Below the pieces are notes generated by a model. That model had not been told where the DNA came from. It did not search any database and saw only the letters and a list, made by a program, of their open reading frames with translations. The position numbers and the translations under genes were made by a program. From NCBI GenBank assembly GCA_047967505.1, contig CM106540.1: a stretch of DNA of 64,000 nt, one strand, 5' to 3'. Shown here piece by piece: positions 45,711 through 56,933 of the stretch. This DNA is from Dipteris shenzhenensis (lineage: Eukaryota; Polypodiophyta; Polypodiopsida; Gleicheniales). Every line of letters begins with the position of its first letter. Within the stretch, counting starts at the first letter, position 1.

Positions 45711-47383
45711 TCAAGGACTCCTTGTTGAGCTCCCTAATTGCAGGCTCGGCCCTCCTTGCTCCTTTCTAGAATGGGGCTGCTTCCTTTCTTCATGGGCCCG
45801 GTGCCTCCCTTCATGCTGCTTCCTCTTTCCTTGATTTGAGCTTCCTGGTCGACCCTTCTTGCAGGCTTGGCCCTTCTTGTTTCTCCCTTCACGCTCCTTT
45901 TCCATGCAATCAGGCTTGGACTTGGCCTTCTTCAATTTGAGCACCTTGTCTTTTGCATCTTTTTCCCAAATGGCAAATTGAGCTGCAGCATCTACTTTCT
46001 TGTCATAGATAGCTGTAGCAGGCAGGCACATTTGATATGTCTATGACATGGGCAATGGCAAATGGCATTCTCTACATAGAAATTTTGTATACACAAACAC
46101 CCCAAAGCAAAAAACATGCATAGGGTGGTAGCACGCAGGCCATCCGATCATGCAGTAATCTATGATGGGGGTATGGTAGGGCCATGCATTTCAGACCCTA
46201 TTGCATAGCAGGATAGGAATCCGATTTAACTCTTGCAGCCGTCAATACCATAGTCTTTCTCTATACATGATGAAGTTGCTTCTTGATTCCTTCCTCCCTC
46301 ATCCCAAGGTTGCGGATGTTCTCCTTCATCTCCTCCACTCTTCACTCACTTTGTGCAACAGCTTCATCTAAATCCCTTAGCATTTGTTGAATCTGCTTAA
46401 ATTGCTCAAAAACATCAACATGGGCCGTTTCCAAGACTTCCACTCTAGTTTGGAAATCTCTCAGGACGACAAACTGCTTTTCATAACTGTTGAAGGCCTC
46501 GTGCACATCCCTATCATAATCTTGTTGCAAGGTCTTGTAGCTTACTCTTTGGACTTCCAACAGTGTTTCGAAAAAACAACCCTCATCGTGGTTGCTGCAA
46601 ATTGCTCCACCATGGTGGCTGCTCTCTACATCCTTCCTGGCCTAGAGAGTTGTCTATTGTCTTCTCCACCCCTGCTGCTCTCCGCCCCATCCTTCTTGGA
46701 CTTGAAGCTCTCTCACAGTTTCTGCATCACCTTTCGGGTTTCTGTATTCTCCCTTTTTAGCTCCTCCATCATCTGTCTTTTTCAATGTTCAATGCAATCT
46801 CCATGTTGTAGAGCCATTTGTAAAGACCCTCCTTTTTGCCTCTCTGATCTTCAAGCTCCTTTCGCATCATTTCTAGTTCCTTGTCCATGATGTCGCTTCT
46901 CACTTCCTCGAGCCTATCTCGGAGCTCCTTCATGCTCTTCTCTGCTTCTTCTCTTCTATGCCTTTCCACGTTGTCCATTTTTATAGTGGCCTCAGCTTGC
47001 TCTTGTGCCTCCTCTACCTTGGCTTCTGCGCCTTCCCCGAGAATTTTCTCAAGTTGCACTGCCTTTGTTGCATTGGTGGTTTTCTCTTGTAGAAAATTCA
47101 CCTTGTGAGACATCTGCTTATCATATTGCTCAAAAATCCCTTTGAGGGTAGATGCCATCAGGTGCATTGCAACTCCAGTGGACTGAGATGACAATTGGGA
47201 TTTGCTATCCTCGTAGTTCTTCAGGTTGGTTAACACGCTCTTGGAGATCTCCCTTGAGAAAGATATATCATGTCCTTTCAGTTGCTCTGCTCCTGCTTGA
47301 ACCTGCCAGAACTTCACGGTTCCTCTCGTATCAAGAAAGAAGTGAATGGTCTTCTTCAGCACATCTTGGAGGGCTGTTGGCAA
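45711..47383 (-). pseudogene. Decayed coiled-coil protein gene, no family recognised
   Basis: Three successive minus-strand pieces: 46769-47383 (204 codons, Glu/Lys/Gln-rich heptads such as KVEEAQEQAEATIKMDNVERH, EEAEKSMKELRDRLEEV), 46342-46560 (72 codons, FNSYEKQFVVLRDFQTRVEVL) and 45711-46031 (106 codons, Lys/Gly/Arg-rich basic tail). Between them the helical pattern continues in shifted frames with stops. The order helix, helix, basic tail suggests one former protein, possibly carried by the second CACTA element or a neighbouring unidentified element. The basic tail may alternatively be unrelated. Confidence 0.35.
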
Positions 47384-47655
47384 GATAGAAAGCTTGAATT
47401 CACCATCTTTACTAATTTGAGCGTTGGGGTAGAATATCCTGTGTCTTCTAGTTCTTCTTGAAAAAGTGTGCTTGCAAAACTGCCTCCAAAAATTCCTAGA
47501 CTAGTTGCCCCTCCTTCACGTTCACCTCCTGTACCAACTTGGTGAAATTTAGGAGAGAATCCAAATTGATCTTTTGAAGAGAGAGAGAGGGGCTCCCATA
47601 TGTCACGATTTCAAGATCAAGGGAGGAGAGGTTCTCGCACTGTGCTATAGAAGGG

Positions 47656-47960
47656 GAGGAAAGATTGTGTAAGGAGCTCTTGAACTATGCAGGGTCCATT
47701 GCGAGAGGGGATAGAAGTTGTGGGAAGAGTGCAAGGGAGATAGAAATGGTCGAGAGGGATAGAAGATGAAACAGTGAAGGAAATGGAATAGTGGAGGCTT
47801 GAGTTTGTAGTCCGATTGCAAGGTAGAAAGAAATGGTCGAGAAGGATAGAAGATGAAACAGTGAAGGAAATGGAATAGTGGAGGCTTGAGTTTGTACTCC
47901 AATTGCAAGGGAGAACGAAACAGTCGAGAGGGATAGAAGACATAACGGTTAAGGGAATGG
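47656..47960. repeat. 87-bp tandem repeat
   Basis: The phrase AAATGGTCGAGAGGGATAGA starts at 47744, 47831 and (as CAGTCGAGAGGGATAGA) about 47918, exactly 87 apart, with a partial copy upstream. 87 is a multiple of three, so the minus-strand frames are open artefacts. Confidence 0.85.
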
Positions 47961-47964
47961 AGGT

Positions 47965-48060
47965 TTGTAGCCCGACTACACTATCAAGGTGAGAGCCACT
48001 GCGGTGGTTGTAGCTCGACTACACTATCAAGGTGAGAGAGCCACCGTGGTGGTTGGCTTG
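47965..48060. repeat. Short tandem duplication
   Basis: GACTACACTATCAAGGTGAG plus GCCAC(C/T)G(C/T)GGTGGTTG is present twice about 45 bases apart. Confidence 0.7.
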
Positions 48061-48084
48061 AATTTTGATTAATTCAAGGCAGTC

Positions 48085-48690
48085 CTAACTTGCATGGTAA
48101 TGAGTGATTAGAGGTGGTGGCATCTAAAATTCCCAGCCACGTCTGTGGTGGCATCTAAGACCCAATGGGCTAGCAGTTAACTACCAACAACCATAGTGGT
48201 CTGCAATTACTCACCTTCTAGTTACCACCACGGGGCTTGCATGCATGATTACTACGAGTGCAGTAAATTACCAGTCATCGGGCCTGCTGCCCAGGAGAGT
48301 ACTAGAGTGCATGGTAATGAGGGATTAGAGGTGATTAGGCTTCATGATTTAGTTTTGTGGTAATTATTGCTCGATGGTGGTGGCTCTCATTAGCTACGTC
48401 TGTTGTGGCTATGATTCCATCGGGATGGTAGTTAAAATTACCATCCACCCATCACCGGGCTTAACCATGCATGATCACTACGAGTGCAGTAAAAATTACT
48501 AGTTATTAGGCTCACATGCTCAGTAGAGAACTAGAGTGCATGGTAATGAGTGATTAGAGCTTCATGATTTAACTTTTTGGGAATTACTGATCGATGGTGG
48601 TGGATCTCATCAGAGATGTCTGTCGTGGCTAAGATTCCACTGAGCTGGAAGTTAATTACCAGCCACCGGAGTGGCTTGCTCACCCACCAC
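48085..48690. repeat. About 220-bp tandem repeat, three units
   Basis: GTGCATGGTAATGAG(T/G)GATTAGAG occurs near 48094, 48311 and 48540 (217 and 229 apart), each followed by GGTGGTGG, a GCTACGTCTG(T/C)(T/C)GTGGCT-like word and a TACCA(T/G)CCACC-like word. Confidence 0.75.
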
Positions 48691-48699
48691 ATTGTGTCT

Positions 48700-49270
48700 A
48701 CGTCATGATTACAAGCCTTGATTACAAGCCCGCGTCTGGGGTGGCACCTAAGATTCCACCCACGGTGGCTTGCAATTAATATGGATGGAACCCTGGGCTC
48801 CAGCCACCACTGTGGCTCAAATAGATCCGTGGCATTTGGCATTTTACTATGTTGCTCTCATCTACCCCTGCTCTACTACTTTGCTCCACACGCTCTTCTA
48901 CTTGCTCCACCCCCCTTCTCTAGCTCTTTTCTACCCCTGCTCCATGCTCCCTCCTCCAAATCTCATCACTTATCTGCTCCCCAGCTCATCTGCTGCTCAC
49001 CAACTCATCTTCACCATGCGTACTACCACCCCCCCATGATGCTCTATGAACCCAATGTTATCTGCCTTCTCATATAAGGTGATTGCGTTGCACTCACCTG
49101 GAGTAGAAATCCTGGCACTAGTGGAGACCCTTCGCTCCCACAGTCGATTCCACTCACATTTGCATGCCACCACCTTCGATGACATGCTCACAGAGGGGCT
49201 CTTTATGGCCGTGTTGTATGGGTTCCCCCTAGATGTCAAAGAAGGCCTCAATATTTTCAAAGTAGAGTAC
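48700..49270. other. Unassigned interval
   Basis: Frames of up to 119 codons exist, but composition (CTCC-rich 48850-49020) explains them. No gene supported. Confidence 0.4.
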
Positions 49271-49374
49271 TCTTGACTTGTTGGGGGGGGCGTAATTAGA
49301 GTCCTAGCAATGTGCATGGTCTTTGGCCTCTCCATCTTTTTTAATGCAACCAGCTAGACTTGTAGAAATACTGA

Positions 49375-49700
49375 GCTTTACAAATTCCCTCTTGCTCAGA
49401 CGAGGCTCTCAGTAATGGCTGGATGTAATCTTTTGGCCTCTAAGGCTCTCAACGATCTATTGGCTTACTGGATGTAATGTCTTGGTCTCTAAGGCTCTCA
49501 GCAATTGCTGAGTTTTTATTGCATTTATGAAATCTCTTTTTGTTCAATTTTAGGCTCTCAGTATGCACTGTTGTTAACTTTTATATTTGAATGGTTATGG
49601 TCGCTAGCTACAATCTTTTGGCCTTTAAGGCTCTCAGCAACAATTGCCGAGTTTTTATAAATGTAAGATCCTCTGTTCAATTTTTTCTTGGTATAAGTTG
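49375..49700. repeat. AAGGCTCTCAG dispersed tandem repeat
   Basis: GGCCTCTAAGGCTCTCAGCAA and relatives occur at about 49400, 49435, 49485, 49550 and 49625, several with GGATGTAAT and GAGTTTTTAT words. Confidence 0.7.
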
Positions 49701-49946
49701 TTAATTTTTATAGAACCTGTTATTGGACGTAGATGTACATTGTAATCTCTTTTGCACAATTTTCACTCGATAAATTGTACTTTTTTCCTCATTTATATTT
49801 ACTGCAACAAGGACTAAAATACCGGTAAAGTAGGACTACAATTTCCTTGGTTTATGACCAAAATAGCGCTAAAATAACTCCAATGACCCACCGTTGTGAT
49901 TGCATGGAGATACATCTAGAAAAATACAATTAAACTTTCAAAAAAT

Positions 49947-50102
49947 GCAATTGATGATATGGCCCTTGAGGGGTCCCTTCTAGGGGCAAGGGCCATATCG
50001 ACATGCATTATACAATATCCAGGATGCCACTAGATAGAAATGGCATGTCGATATGGCCCTTGCCCCTAGAGGGGACCCCTCAAGTACCATATCGTCAATC
50101 GC
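49947..50102. repeat. Near-perfect hairpin: 60-base stem, 36-base loop
   Basis: 49947-50006 is the reverse complement of 50043-50102 with about five mismatches in 60. The stem contains GATATGGCCCTTG and CCCCTAGA(A/G)GGGACCCCTCAAG-like words. No coding function seen. Either a short foldback element or a small-RNA-type precursor. Confidence 0.88.
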
Positions 50103-50628
50103 ATTTTGCTTGGTTGCACGATGGAATACATTTTCCTTCGTACACAAATATATAACTCCAAGAACTAGCGCAATGGTTGTCATAGATCTCCTTCTATTTG
50201 CGAGTGCGTTGGTTGTCATAGACCTCCTCTTGTAATATGTAAAAATAGGTAATGGAGCTATAACTCCAAGAACCAATGCGGTGGTCTCTCCAAGACAACC
50301 TTGAATTCTGGGCAATGATAGGTCCTGCACTGAGGCGATGCTCAGAATGATAGATTGTGTCTTATTATCATGCCAAAAACCACTATGGGGGTCTCTCCAA
50401 TCCAACCTATGATTTGCATGGGCAAACATGTGGCAAAAGCTTGCACGATGACAGGTGGTCAGGCTAGAGATTGCGATGCGACGGTGTTCAATGTGTTGGA
50501 GCTCACCACCATATTGAGTTCCTTGTCCACTGTTGAATGTTGTGCTCGATTGAGCTCACCACCAAGTTGAGTTCCCTTTTCCAGTGCCTTAACTTCTGAA
50601 GTTGCTATGAAAAAGGTTGTTTCAATTA

Positions 50629-51105
50629 CAAGGTGCTCGTATTATCCCATGCATACGAGGAGTTCTAGGTCGAAATGGTAAGAAAGTCCTACCTATGATG
50701 CTCTATTATCCCCTTCATACAAGGCACCAAGTCCTAGTCTTGCCACAATGGTGGTATTGATAAGTGATTAAAGAAATGTCACAAAAACAAAGTGCTAGCA
50801 TCTTTGTATGTAATCTGTTTTGTTAAATGTTTACTTCGGATGTAATTTATTTTGTTTCAATTTCTTACAAGGTGCTCATATTGTCCCCTGAATATGAGGA
50901 GTTCCAGGTCAAAATTGTAAGAAAGTACTACCTACGATATCGCTACGAGGTGCTCGTATTATCCCCTGCATACAAGGCACCAGGTCCTAGTCCTACCACA
51001 GTGTTGACAACTGCTTAAAGAAGTGTCACAAAAACAAAGTGCTAGCATCTTTGTATGTAATCTGTTTTGTTAAATGTTTGCTTCAGATGTAATTTATTTC
51101 GATGT
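50629..51105. repeat. 240-bp tandem duplication
   Basis: Unit 1 (about 50629-50868) and unit 2 (about 50869-51105) share ordered words: AAGGTGCTC, GAGGAGTTC, GTAAGAAAGT, ACAAGGCACCA, GTCACAAAAACAAAGTGCTAG, ATGTAATCTGTTTTGTTAAA. Confidence 0.85.
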
Positions 51106-51383
51106 AATACTATTATTGCAATAACTCTCGGATGTAATTTCTTAATGTAATTTCTTTTGTTTCAATTTCAATGTAGTACCATTATCACCAAAACTATTGT
51201 TGGCTATTACTTCGGTAGTGAAAGTGGCTCTAATGAATAACAAATGGCATATTTCTGCCCTCGTTTACATTTTACTACAACCATAGGGATCATTGCACAA
51301 CAAATTGTTGAAAAAACTATTCTTACTGTAGTGAAAATGGTTCCAATAACCAGCACCGCTAACCGGCATGGTGCTTTAGATAA

Positions 51384-51715
51384 TTCAATAGGATGAGGGG
51401 GGAGGAGCGGTGGCACATACACTCGTGACCTAGCTTTGCTGCTGGTAGCCCAGCCTAGCATAGGTGGTCATATACATCATTGACTAGCCATGATGGGCGA
51501 TTAGATGGTTGGCATGGGAGAATTTATCGGTCATCAGAACCAAGATCATAATAATTCAATGGGATGAGGGGGGAGGAGTGGTGGTGGCACATACACCCAG
51601 TTGTGCTGGTAGCCCAGCCTAGCGTAGACAGTCATATACTTCATCATCTAGCCATGATGTGCAATCAGATGGTTGCCATGGGAGAATTTCTCGATCATCG
51701 AAAAATGCTAATCTA
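51384..51715. repeat. About 172-bp tandem duplication
   Basis: AATTCAAT(A/G)GGATGAGGGG at about 51383 and 51555, each followed by GGTGGCACATACAC, GGTAGCCCAGCCTAGC, GTCATATAC and CTAGCCATGATG, ATGGGAGAATTT. Confidence 0.85.
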
Positions 51716-51879
51716 GGCAGTCTGTGAACTAGATGGACCCTCATGCAAAGTCATTGTTATTATAGTCAACTGAAGAAAGGAAAGATTAAAACAAGACATC
51801 AGATTAGCATTGAGTCGATTCATCAGGCTGTAATAACAACAATAGTTCTTGCTTATTACATTCTAACTATTGTTATTAC

Positions 51880-52300
51880 AACTTGATACACCGTGAATGC
51901 TAATCTACGCTTGTGAACTCAATGGTCCTCCATGCAAAGTCATTGTTATTACAGTTTGATTCTGACTCAATGCTAATTTGAGCCTATGAATTAGATGGTC
52001 CCTCTTTCACAATCATTTTTATTACAGTTTGATTCCGACTCATGAATGCTAATCTGAACCTATGAATTAGTCGGTCCCTCATGCATGGTCATTGTCACTA
52101 AAACAAGCTTGGTGGCTGTTTGGGATTAGTATACTCTTTGAGATTTATATTTTCCCTTGTTTGGGATTTATTAATTGGGATTTATTGAAACAAGGGTGGT
52201 GGTTGTTTGGGATTTACTAAAGATTATATTTTGTGGGGGTTGCAGTTAATCCTAAACCAATAGAAATGCATTTCGTTGCTAGTGCCTACCTCCTCTAGGC
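51880..52300. repeat. Long direct repeat, left copy
   Basis: Internal short units (AATGCTAATCT...TGTGAACT/GAATTAGATGGTCCCTCATGCA) lead into TGGTTGTTTGGGATTTACT and CTAGTGCCTACCTCCTCT. The same series recurs at 53330-53715. Confidence 0.8.
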
Positions 52301-53329
52301 TTAACTATCATACAACTAACCTGTTATATTCATCAATGTAATGTGTGGGGAATCTATCGGTACATGGGTCTTCAAAGATGGCAAAGATCTCACTGGATTT
52401 CATTGTTGAGCATGTCAAGACGGCTTAATTTGACAGATTAGAATATGTGAGCAATTACATCTTGGATAGCAGGAGAGAAAACTAATCAAAAAACCTGGTA
52501 GGTCTCGAGTGAAGGAATCGTGGAGGAACAGAGATGGAAAGCCAGAGTCTTGCCTCTTGTCCTGAGCTTGATGAAGCCATTTCACAAGGGGTCCCTTGAC
52601 AACCCAAGATTGTCGTAGATGAGATTGATCGCTTGGAGGAGGAACATAGAGTTCCCAAGAGTATCATTCACGAGATGGCCATATTGCATGAGGAATTGTG
52701 GGAAGGCCTTCAATATTATAAGAACCCATAGTTTGCAAAGCATGTTGCTGAAGGCTCCCACTGTGTGAAGTGTTGAGCCTCCGTCCTGGAATCCTTGCAT
52801 AAATATAAAGTCCTTCAAAGATCTTAGACTTTATCTCTTGTAACCTTGGATATATATTACCTGGGACTTTTTAAGGGATTGACCACCACTCTAATACAAT
52901 TGGCTTTTCAATAGAACTTGAGTTAAGTAGTAAATTGTCTTCTTTGGAAAAAAAAAAGAGTAAATTGTCTTTATATTTATCCATACTTAGATATGATGGC
53001 GGTCTCTTTTCAAAATGTAGAAGAGTAAAACTTTGTTGTATACTACCTAGGTATATAACTTTAGGGGCTGACTATACATTTGGCTTTTCTATATAACTTG
53101 AGTTTTAACGCAATAATTCACCATTTATATGTCCTTGCATATGATTGCTTCACTCAGTTGGACCTTATAATTTGAAAATGTTGCATTTAGTTGGATTCAA
53201 AGGTTCTATTTTCTTATGACTGCTTCACTCATGACATGCGATTAGATGGTAATTCTAACCGTGTGATGTGTTTTTATAGTCTATCTCAGCTTAATGCTAG
53301 TTCTCATTCTAAACTATTGTTATTACACC
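52301..53329. other. Interval between the direct repeats
   Basis: No gene recognised. Small minus-strand frames at 52482-52818 show no family signature. Confidence 0.45.
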
Positions 53330-53715
53330 CTCATAAACCGATTGAATGCTAATATAAGCTTGTGAACTAGATGCAAAGTCATTATTATTACAGTCTGATT
53401 CTGGCTCAATGCTAATCTTAGCTTGTGAATTAGATGGTCCCTCATGCATAGTCATTGTTATCACAGTTTGATTGCCACTAAATGCTAATCTGAATCTATG
53501 AATTAGATGGTCCCTCATGCACAGTCATTGTCACTAAAACAAGCTCGGTGGTTGTTTGGGATTAGTATACTATTTGGGATTTACATTTTTCCTTGTTTGA
53601 GATTTACTGAAACAAGCACGTTGGTTGTTTGGGATTTACTAAAGGTTATATTTTGTGGGGGTTGCAATCCTAAACCAACAAAAATGCATTTCATTGCTAG
53701 TGCCTACCTCCTCTG
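53330..53715. repeat. Long direct repeat, right copy
   Basis: Matches 51880-52300 in the same orientation. Confidence 0.8.
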
Positions 53716-53965
53716 GTGTTTGAGCTGACCCAATCACAATTGCATAATCACAATTGCATGATGTTCCAACCACCGAGCTGGTTTAGGAAAATCACATTAA
53801 GTCCAAGCCAGTTTGGCTCTAGTGTTTGAGCTGAACTAGCCACACGGTTGCATGATATTCCAACCACCAGGGTGGTTTGGGATAATCACAGAACTAGTGT
53901 TTGAGCTGACCCAACCATGATTGCCTGATGTTCCAACCACCAAGCTGGTTTAGGACAATCACATC
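53716..53965. repeat. GTTTGAGCTGA repeat, three units
   Basis: TGTTTGAGCTGA(C/A) at about 53717, 53823 and 53898, each followed by TTGC(A/C)TGAT(G/A)TTCCAACCACC and a GGTTT(A/G)GGA(A/T)AATCACA word. Confidence 0.8.
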
Positions 53966-54119
53966 CATCTATTCTCTTAAGGAGGGAGGGGAGAGCCATG
54001 TGGCGGTGACCTGGGAGTGCCAGGTGTCGGTGAGTTGGGAGGCGAGGTGCACCACATGGCAGCGAGCTGGGAGGCAAGGTGTGCCATGTGTCGGTGAGGT
54101 ACACCATCATGCCTTCAAT

Positions 54120-54660
54120 GGATGCGCCGTCGCCTTCAATCACGCCGCTCCATCACTCCATCACCACGCTCCATCGCTCGCGGCTTGACCTCCTCGGCTC
54201 CGTCTCCTACGGCTCCTCCAGCCTCCACCACCCTCTGTCGCTCGACCTCCAGCTCCACCTCCTGTGCCACCTCCAGCTCCACCTGTCGCCACCTCCGTCT
54301 CTTGTGGCTCCTCCAACCTCCACCACCCTCCATCGCTCCACCTCACCTCAGCTCTGTTTCCTACGGCTCCTGCGGCTCCTCCAGCCTCCACCACCCTCCG
54401 TCGCTCGACCTCTAGCTCCACCTCCTGCGCCACCTCTAGCTCCATTCGTCGCCACCTGCGGCTCCTCCAGCCTCCACCACCCTCCATCGCTCCACCTCAC
54501 CTCCAGCTCCATCCAGCGCCACCTCCAACTCCATCTAGTGCCACCTCTAGCTCTACCTCCTGTGGTTCGATCTAGCTCCACCTCCTACGGCTGGCTCCGC
54601 CTCCTGTGGTTCGATCTAGCTCCACCTCCTGCGGCTGGCGTCTGCTCCTCTAGCCTCCAC
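54120..54660. repeat. CTCCACCTCC-rich degenerate tandem repeat
   Basis: Units built from GGCTCCTCCAGCCTCCACCA, CCTC(T/C)(G/A)TCGCTCNACCTC and AGCTCCACCTCCTG recur five or more times. The open frames on both strands (for example 54079-54729 plus, Pro/Ser/Leu-rich) are compositional. Confidence 0.8.
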
Positions 54661-54860
54661 CAGCCTCGATTCTCCTCCTCCTTTTGTTTTATTGAGATAT
54701 GCACAGACAAAGCAGGCATTGAGGTATGAGACTCTACACGCAGAGCAGCACAGCAAGGTCCACAATAGAAGAGATCATGCTGAGCCAATAGAAAAGGATT
54801 GTAGAAAAGGCTGGTAGTTTAGCATGCAACTGTGTTGTAGGTTGGGCTACTATAGGTTGG

Positions 54861-54865
<5 letters not shown>

Positions 54866-54920
<55 letters not shown>

Positions 54921-55241
54921 TACAGTTTGCTTAGCTTTACTTTTTTTTTGGGTTGTTTTTCTTGCAGGTGCTTCATTTTATTGTTGGACTAGCACTAGCT
55001 TCTCTCCACAAATTTTGTTTATCCAGGTAGGTGATCACTTTTTTTCCAATTGACATTGTGTGTGTGTGTGTGTTTGCATCTTAAACATTTTCAAAATCAT
55101 TGAAACCATTCCGATCTGATAATTCATGAATTCTTTGCTACATTCATTGAAACCATTCTGATCGTAATTCGTGGATACTTAGATTCTTGGGAGGGGAAAA
55201 CCGAACTAAGAACCATCTTTTTTTTTCAAAAAGGTAATGGA

Positions 55242-55289
<48 letters not shown>

Positions 55290-55439
55290 GATGGATTTAT
55301 CTGTCCATATGTTAAAGCTAAGCTATATTTGCATCGTTTAAGACAAGCTACATTTTTAAAATCATCCAAACCATTATGATCTTATAGTTTCTAGATGATT
55401 ATATTATTGAGACGGAAGAACTAAAAGATAATGGAGGCG

Positions 55440-55470
<31 letters not shown>

Positions 55471-55990
55471 GAGAGGGAAAATATAATGGTGGACAAAAGT
55501 GAATTAAGTTAGTGTATTAGTTAGAGACAAGGCGATGATGTGGTTGGACCATTAATCATTAAATGTAATTGTATCATTCACAGGGGCATCTTGATGACCT
55601 GGCAATATGTCTAGAGATAAGCTTGCACTGTCTACCCTAAGTGATCTAATCTAACCTTCATTTTGAGAAGCTAGCCTTGCTTTTCAATTGACCTTGCTTT
55701 CTATTTGGAATTCTTTGCTTCCTTAGGACACATTGTGTGTGTGTGTGTGTTTGCATCGTTTAAGACAAGCTACATTTTCAAAATCATTGAAACCATTCCG
55801 ATCTGATAATTCATGAATTCTTTGCTTCCTTAGGACACATTGTGTGTGTATGTGTGAGTTTGCATCGTTTGAGACAAGCTACATTCATTGAAACCATTTT
55901 GATCTTATAATTCGTGGACGCTTAGATTCTTGGGAGGGGAAAACTGAACTAAGAAACTAAGAACCATCTTTTTTCAAAAAGGTAATGGAG

Positions 55991-56073
<83 letters not shown>

Positions 56074-56628
56074 GACAGATTTATCTCTCCATATGTTAAA
56101 GCTATATTTGCATCGTTTAAGACAAGCTACATTTTTAAAATCATCCAAACCATTATGATCTTATAGTTTGTAGATAATGGAGGCGAGAGAGAGAGAGAGA
56201 GGGAGAGAGAGAGAGAGGGAAAATATAATGGTGGACAGAAGTGAATTAAGTTTGTAGATGATTATATTATTGAGACGGAAGAACTAAAAGATAATGGAGG
56301 CGATGATGTGGTTGGACCAGTAATCATTAAATGTAAGCTACATTTTTAAAATCATCCAAACCATTATGATCTTATAGTTTCTAGATGATTATATTATTGA
56401 GATGGAAGAACTAAAAGATAATAGAGGTGAGAGAGAGAGAGAGAGAGGGAGAGAGAGAGAGAGGGAAAATATATTGATGGATAGAAGTGAATTAAGTTAG
56501 TGTATTAGTTAGAGATAAGGCGATGATGTGGTTGGACCAGTAATCATTAAATGTAATTGTATCTTTCCTAGGAGCATCTTGATGACCTGGCAATATGTCT
56601 AGAGATAAGCTTGCACGGTCTACCCTAA
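54866..56628. repeat. (GA)n-bearing satellite array, left part
   Basis: Units combine AAGAACCATCTTTTTTCAAAAAGGTAATGGAGGCGA-type lead (about 55205, 55965), a (GA)n block (54867-54916, 55243-55285, 55440-55476, 55993-56068, 56186-56218, 56429-56463), then TTGATGGATTTATCTCTCCATATG, GCATCGTTTAAGACAAGCTACA and AATCATCCAAACCATTATGATC. (GT)n tracts occur at about 55059-55071 and 55733-55750. No genes. Confidence 0.88.
56624..56628. repeat. Left target-site duplication of element C (CCTAA)
   Basis: CCTAA here and at 63161-63165. The uninterrupted sequence CTACCCTAAGTGATCTAAT exists in a sister satellite unit at 55632-55650. Confidence 0.92.
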
Positions 56629-56845
56629 TGACAAAATATGAAGAGGGGAGAGGAGAAGAGTGGAGATGAGGAGAGAGGACACAACTAGAGAGCACACCAC
56701 AAATGACTAACTATACAAACCCTTTTAGGGTTAGGGTTAGGCGATCTAACCCTTTCCTTTATAGCACTCTATAAGGATAGTGCTATGCACATATGATCAC
56801 GTGATGGTGCTATGCACACATGATGTTGAGCGTGAACTCTCAACA
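56629..56845 (-). repeat. 3' LTR of element C (left, 217 bp)
   Basis: Begins TGACAAAATATG and ends CTCAACA. Lacks 32 bases around ACACTAGATTTAGTTG and 8 bases (ATCACATG) found in the right LTR. Contains TTTTAGGGTTAGGGTTAGG. Confidence 0.92.
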
Positions 56846-56933
56846 CCTTCCCTCAAGATCAACATCATGAAGTAGGCCTTCCCTCAAGATGATGATTCTG
56901 GGGAATCGAAGAAGGACTGAGCATTACATTTTA

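Noticed and set aside
47617-47943. Minus-strand 108-codon ORF with an internal repeat
   Set aside because: Explained by the 87-bp tandem repeat, which preserves the frame by its length.
49980-50429. 149-codon minus-strand ORF
   Set aside because: Overlaps the hairpin and a short internal duplication; no family resemblance.
54079-54729. 216-codon Pro/Ser/Leu-rich plus-strand ORF
   Set aside because: Entirely built of CTCCACCTCC repeats and open in several frames on both strands.
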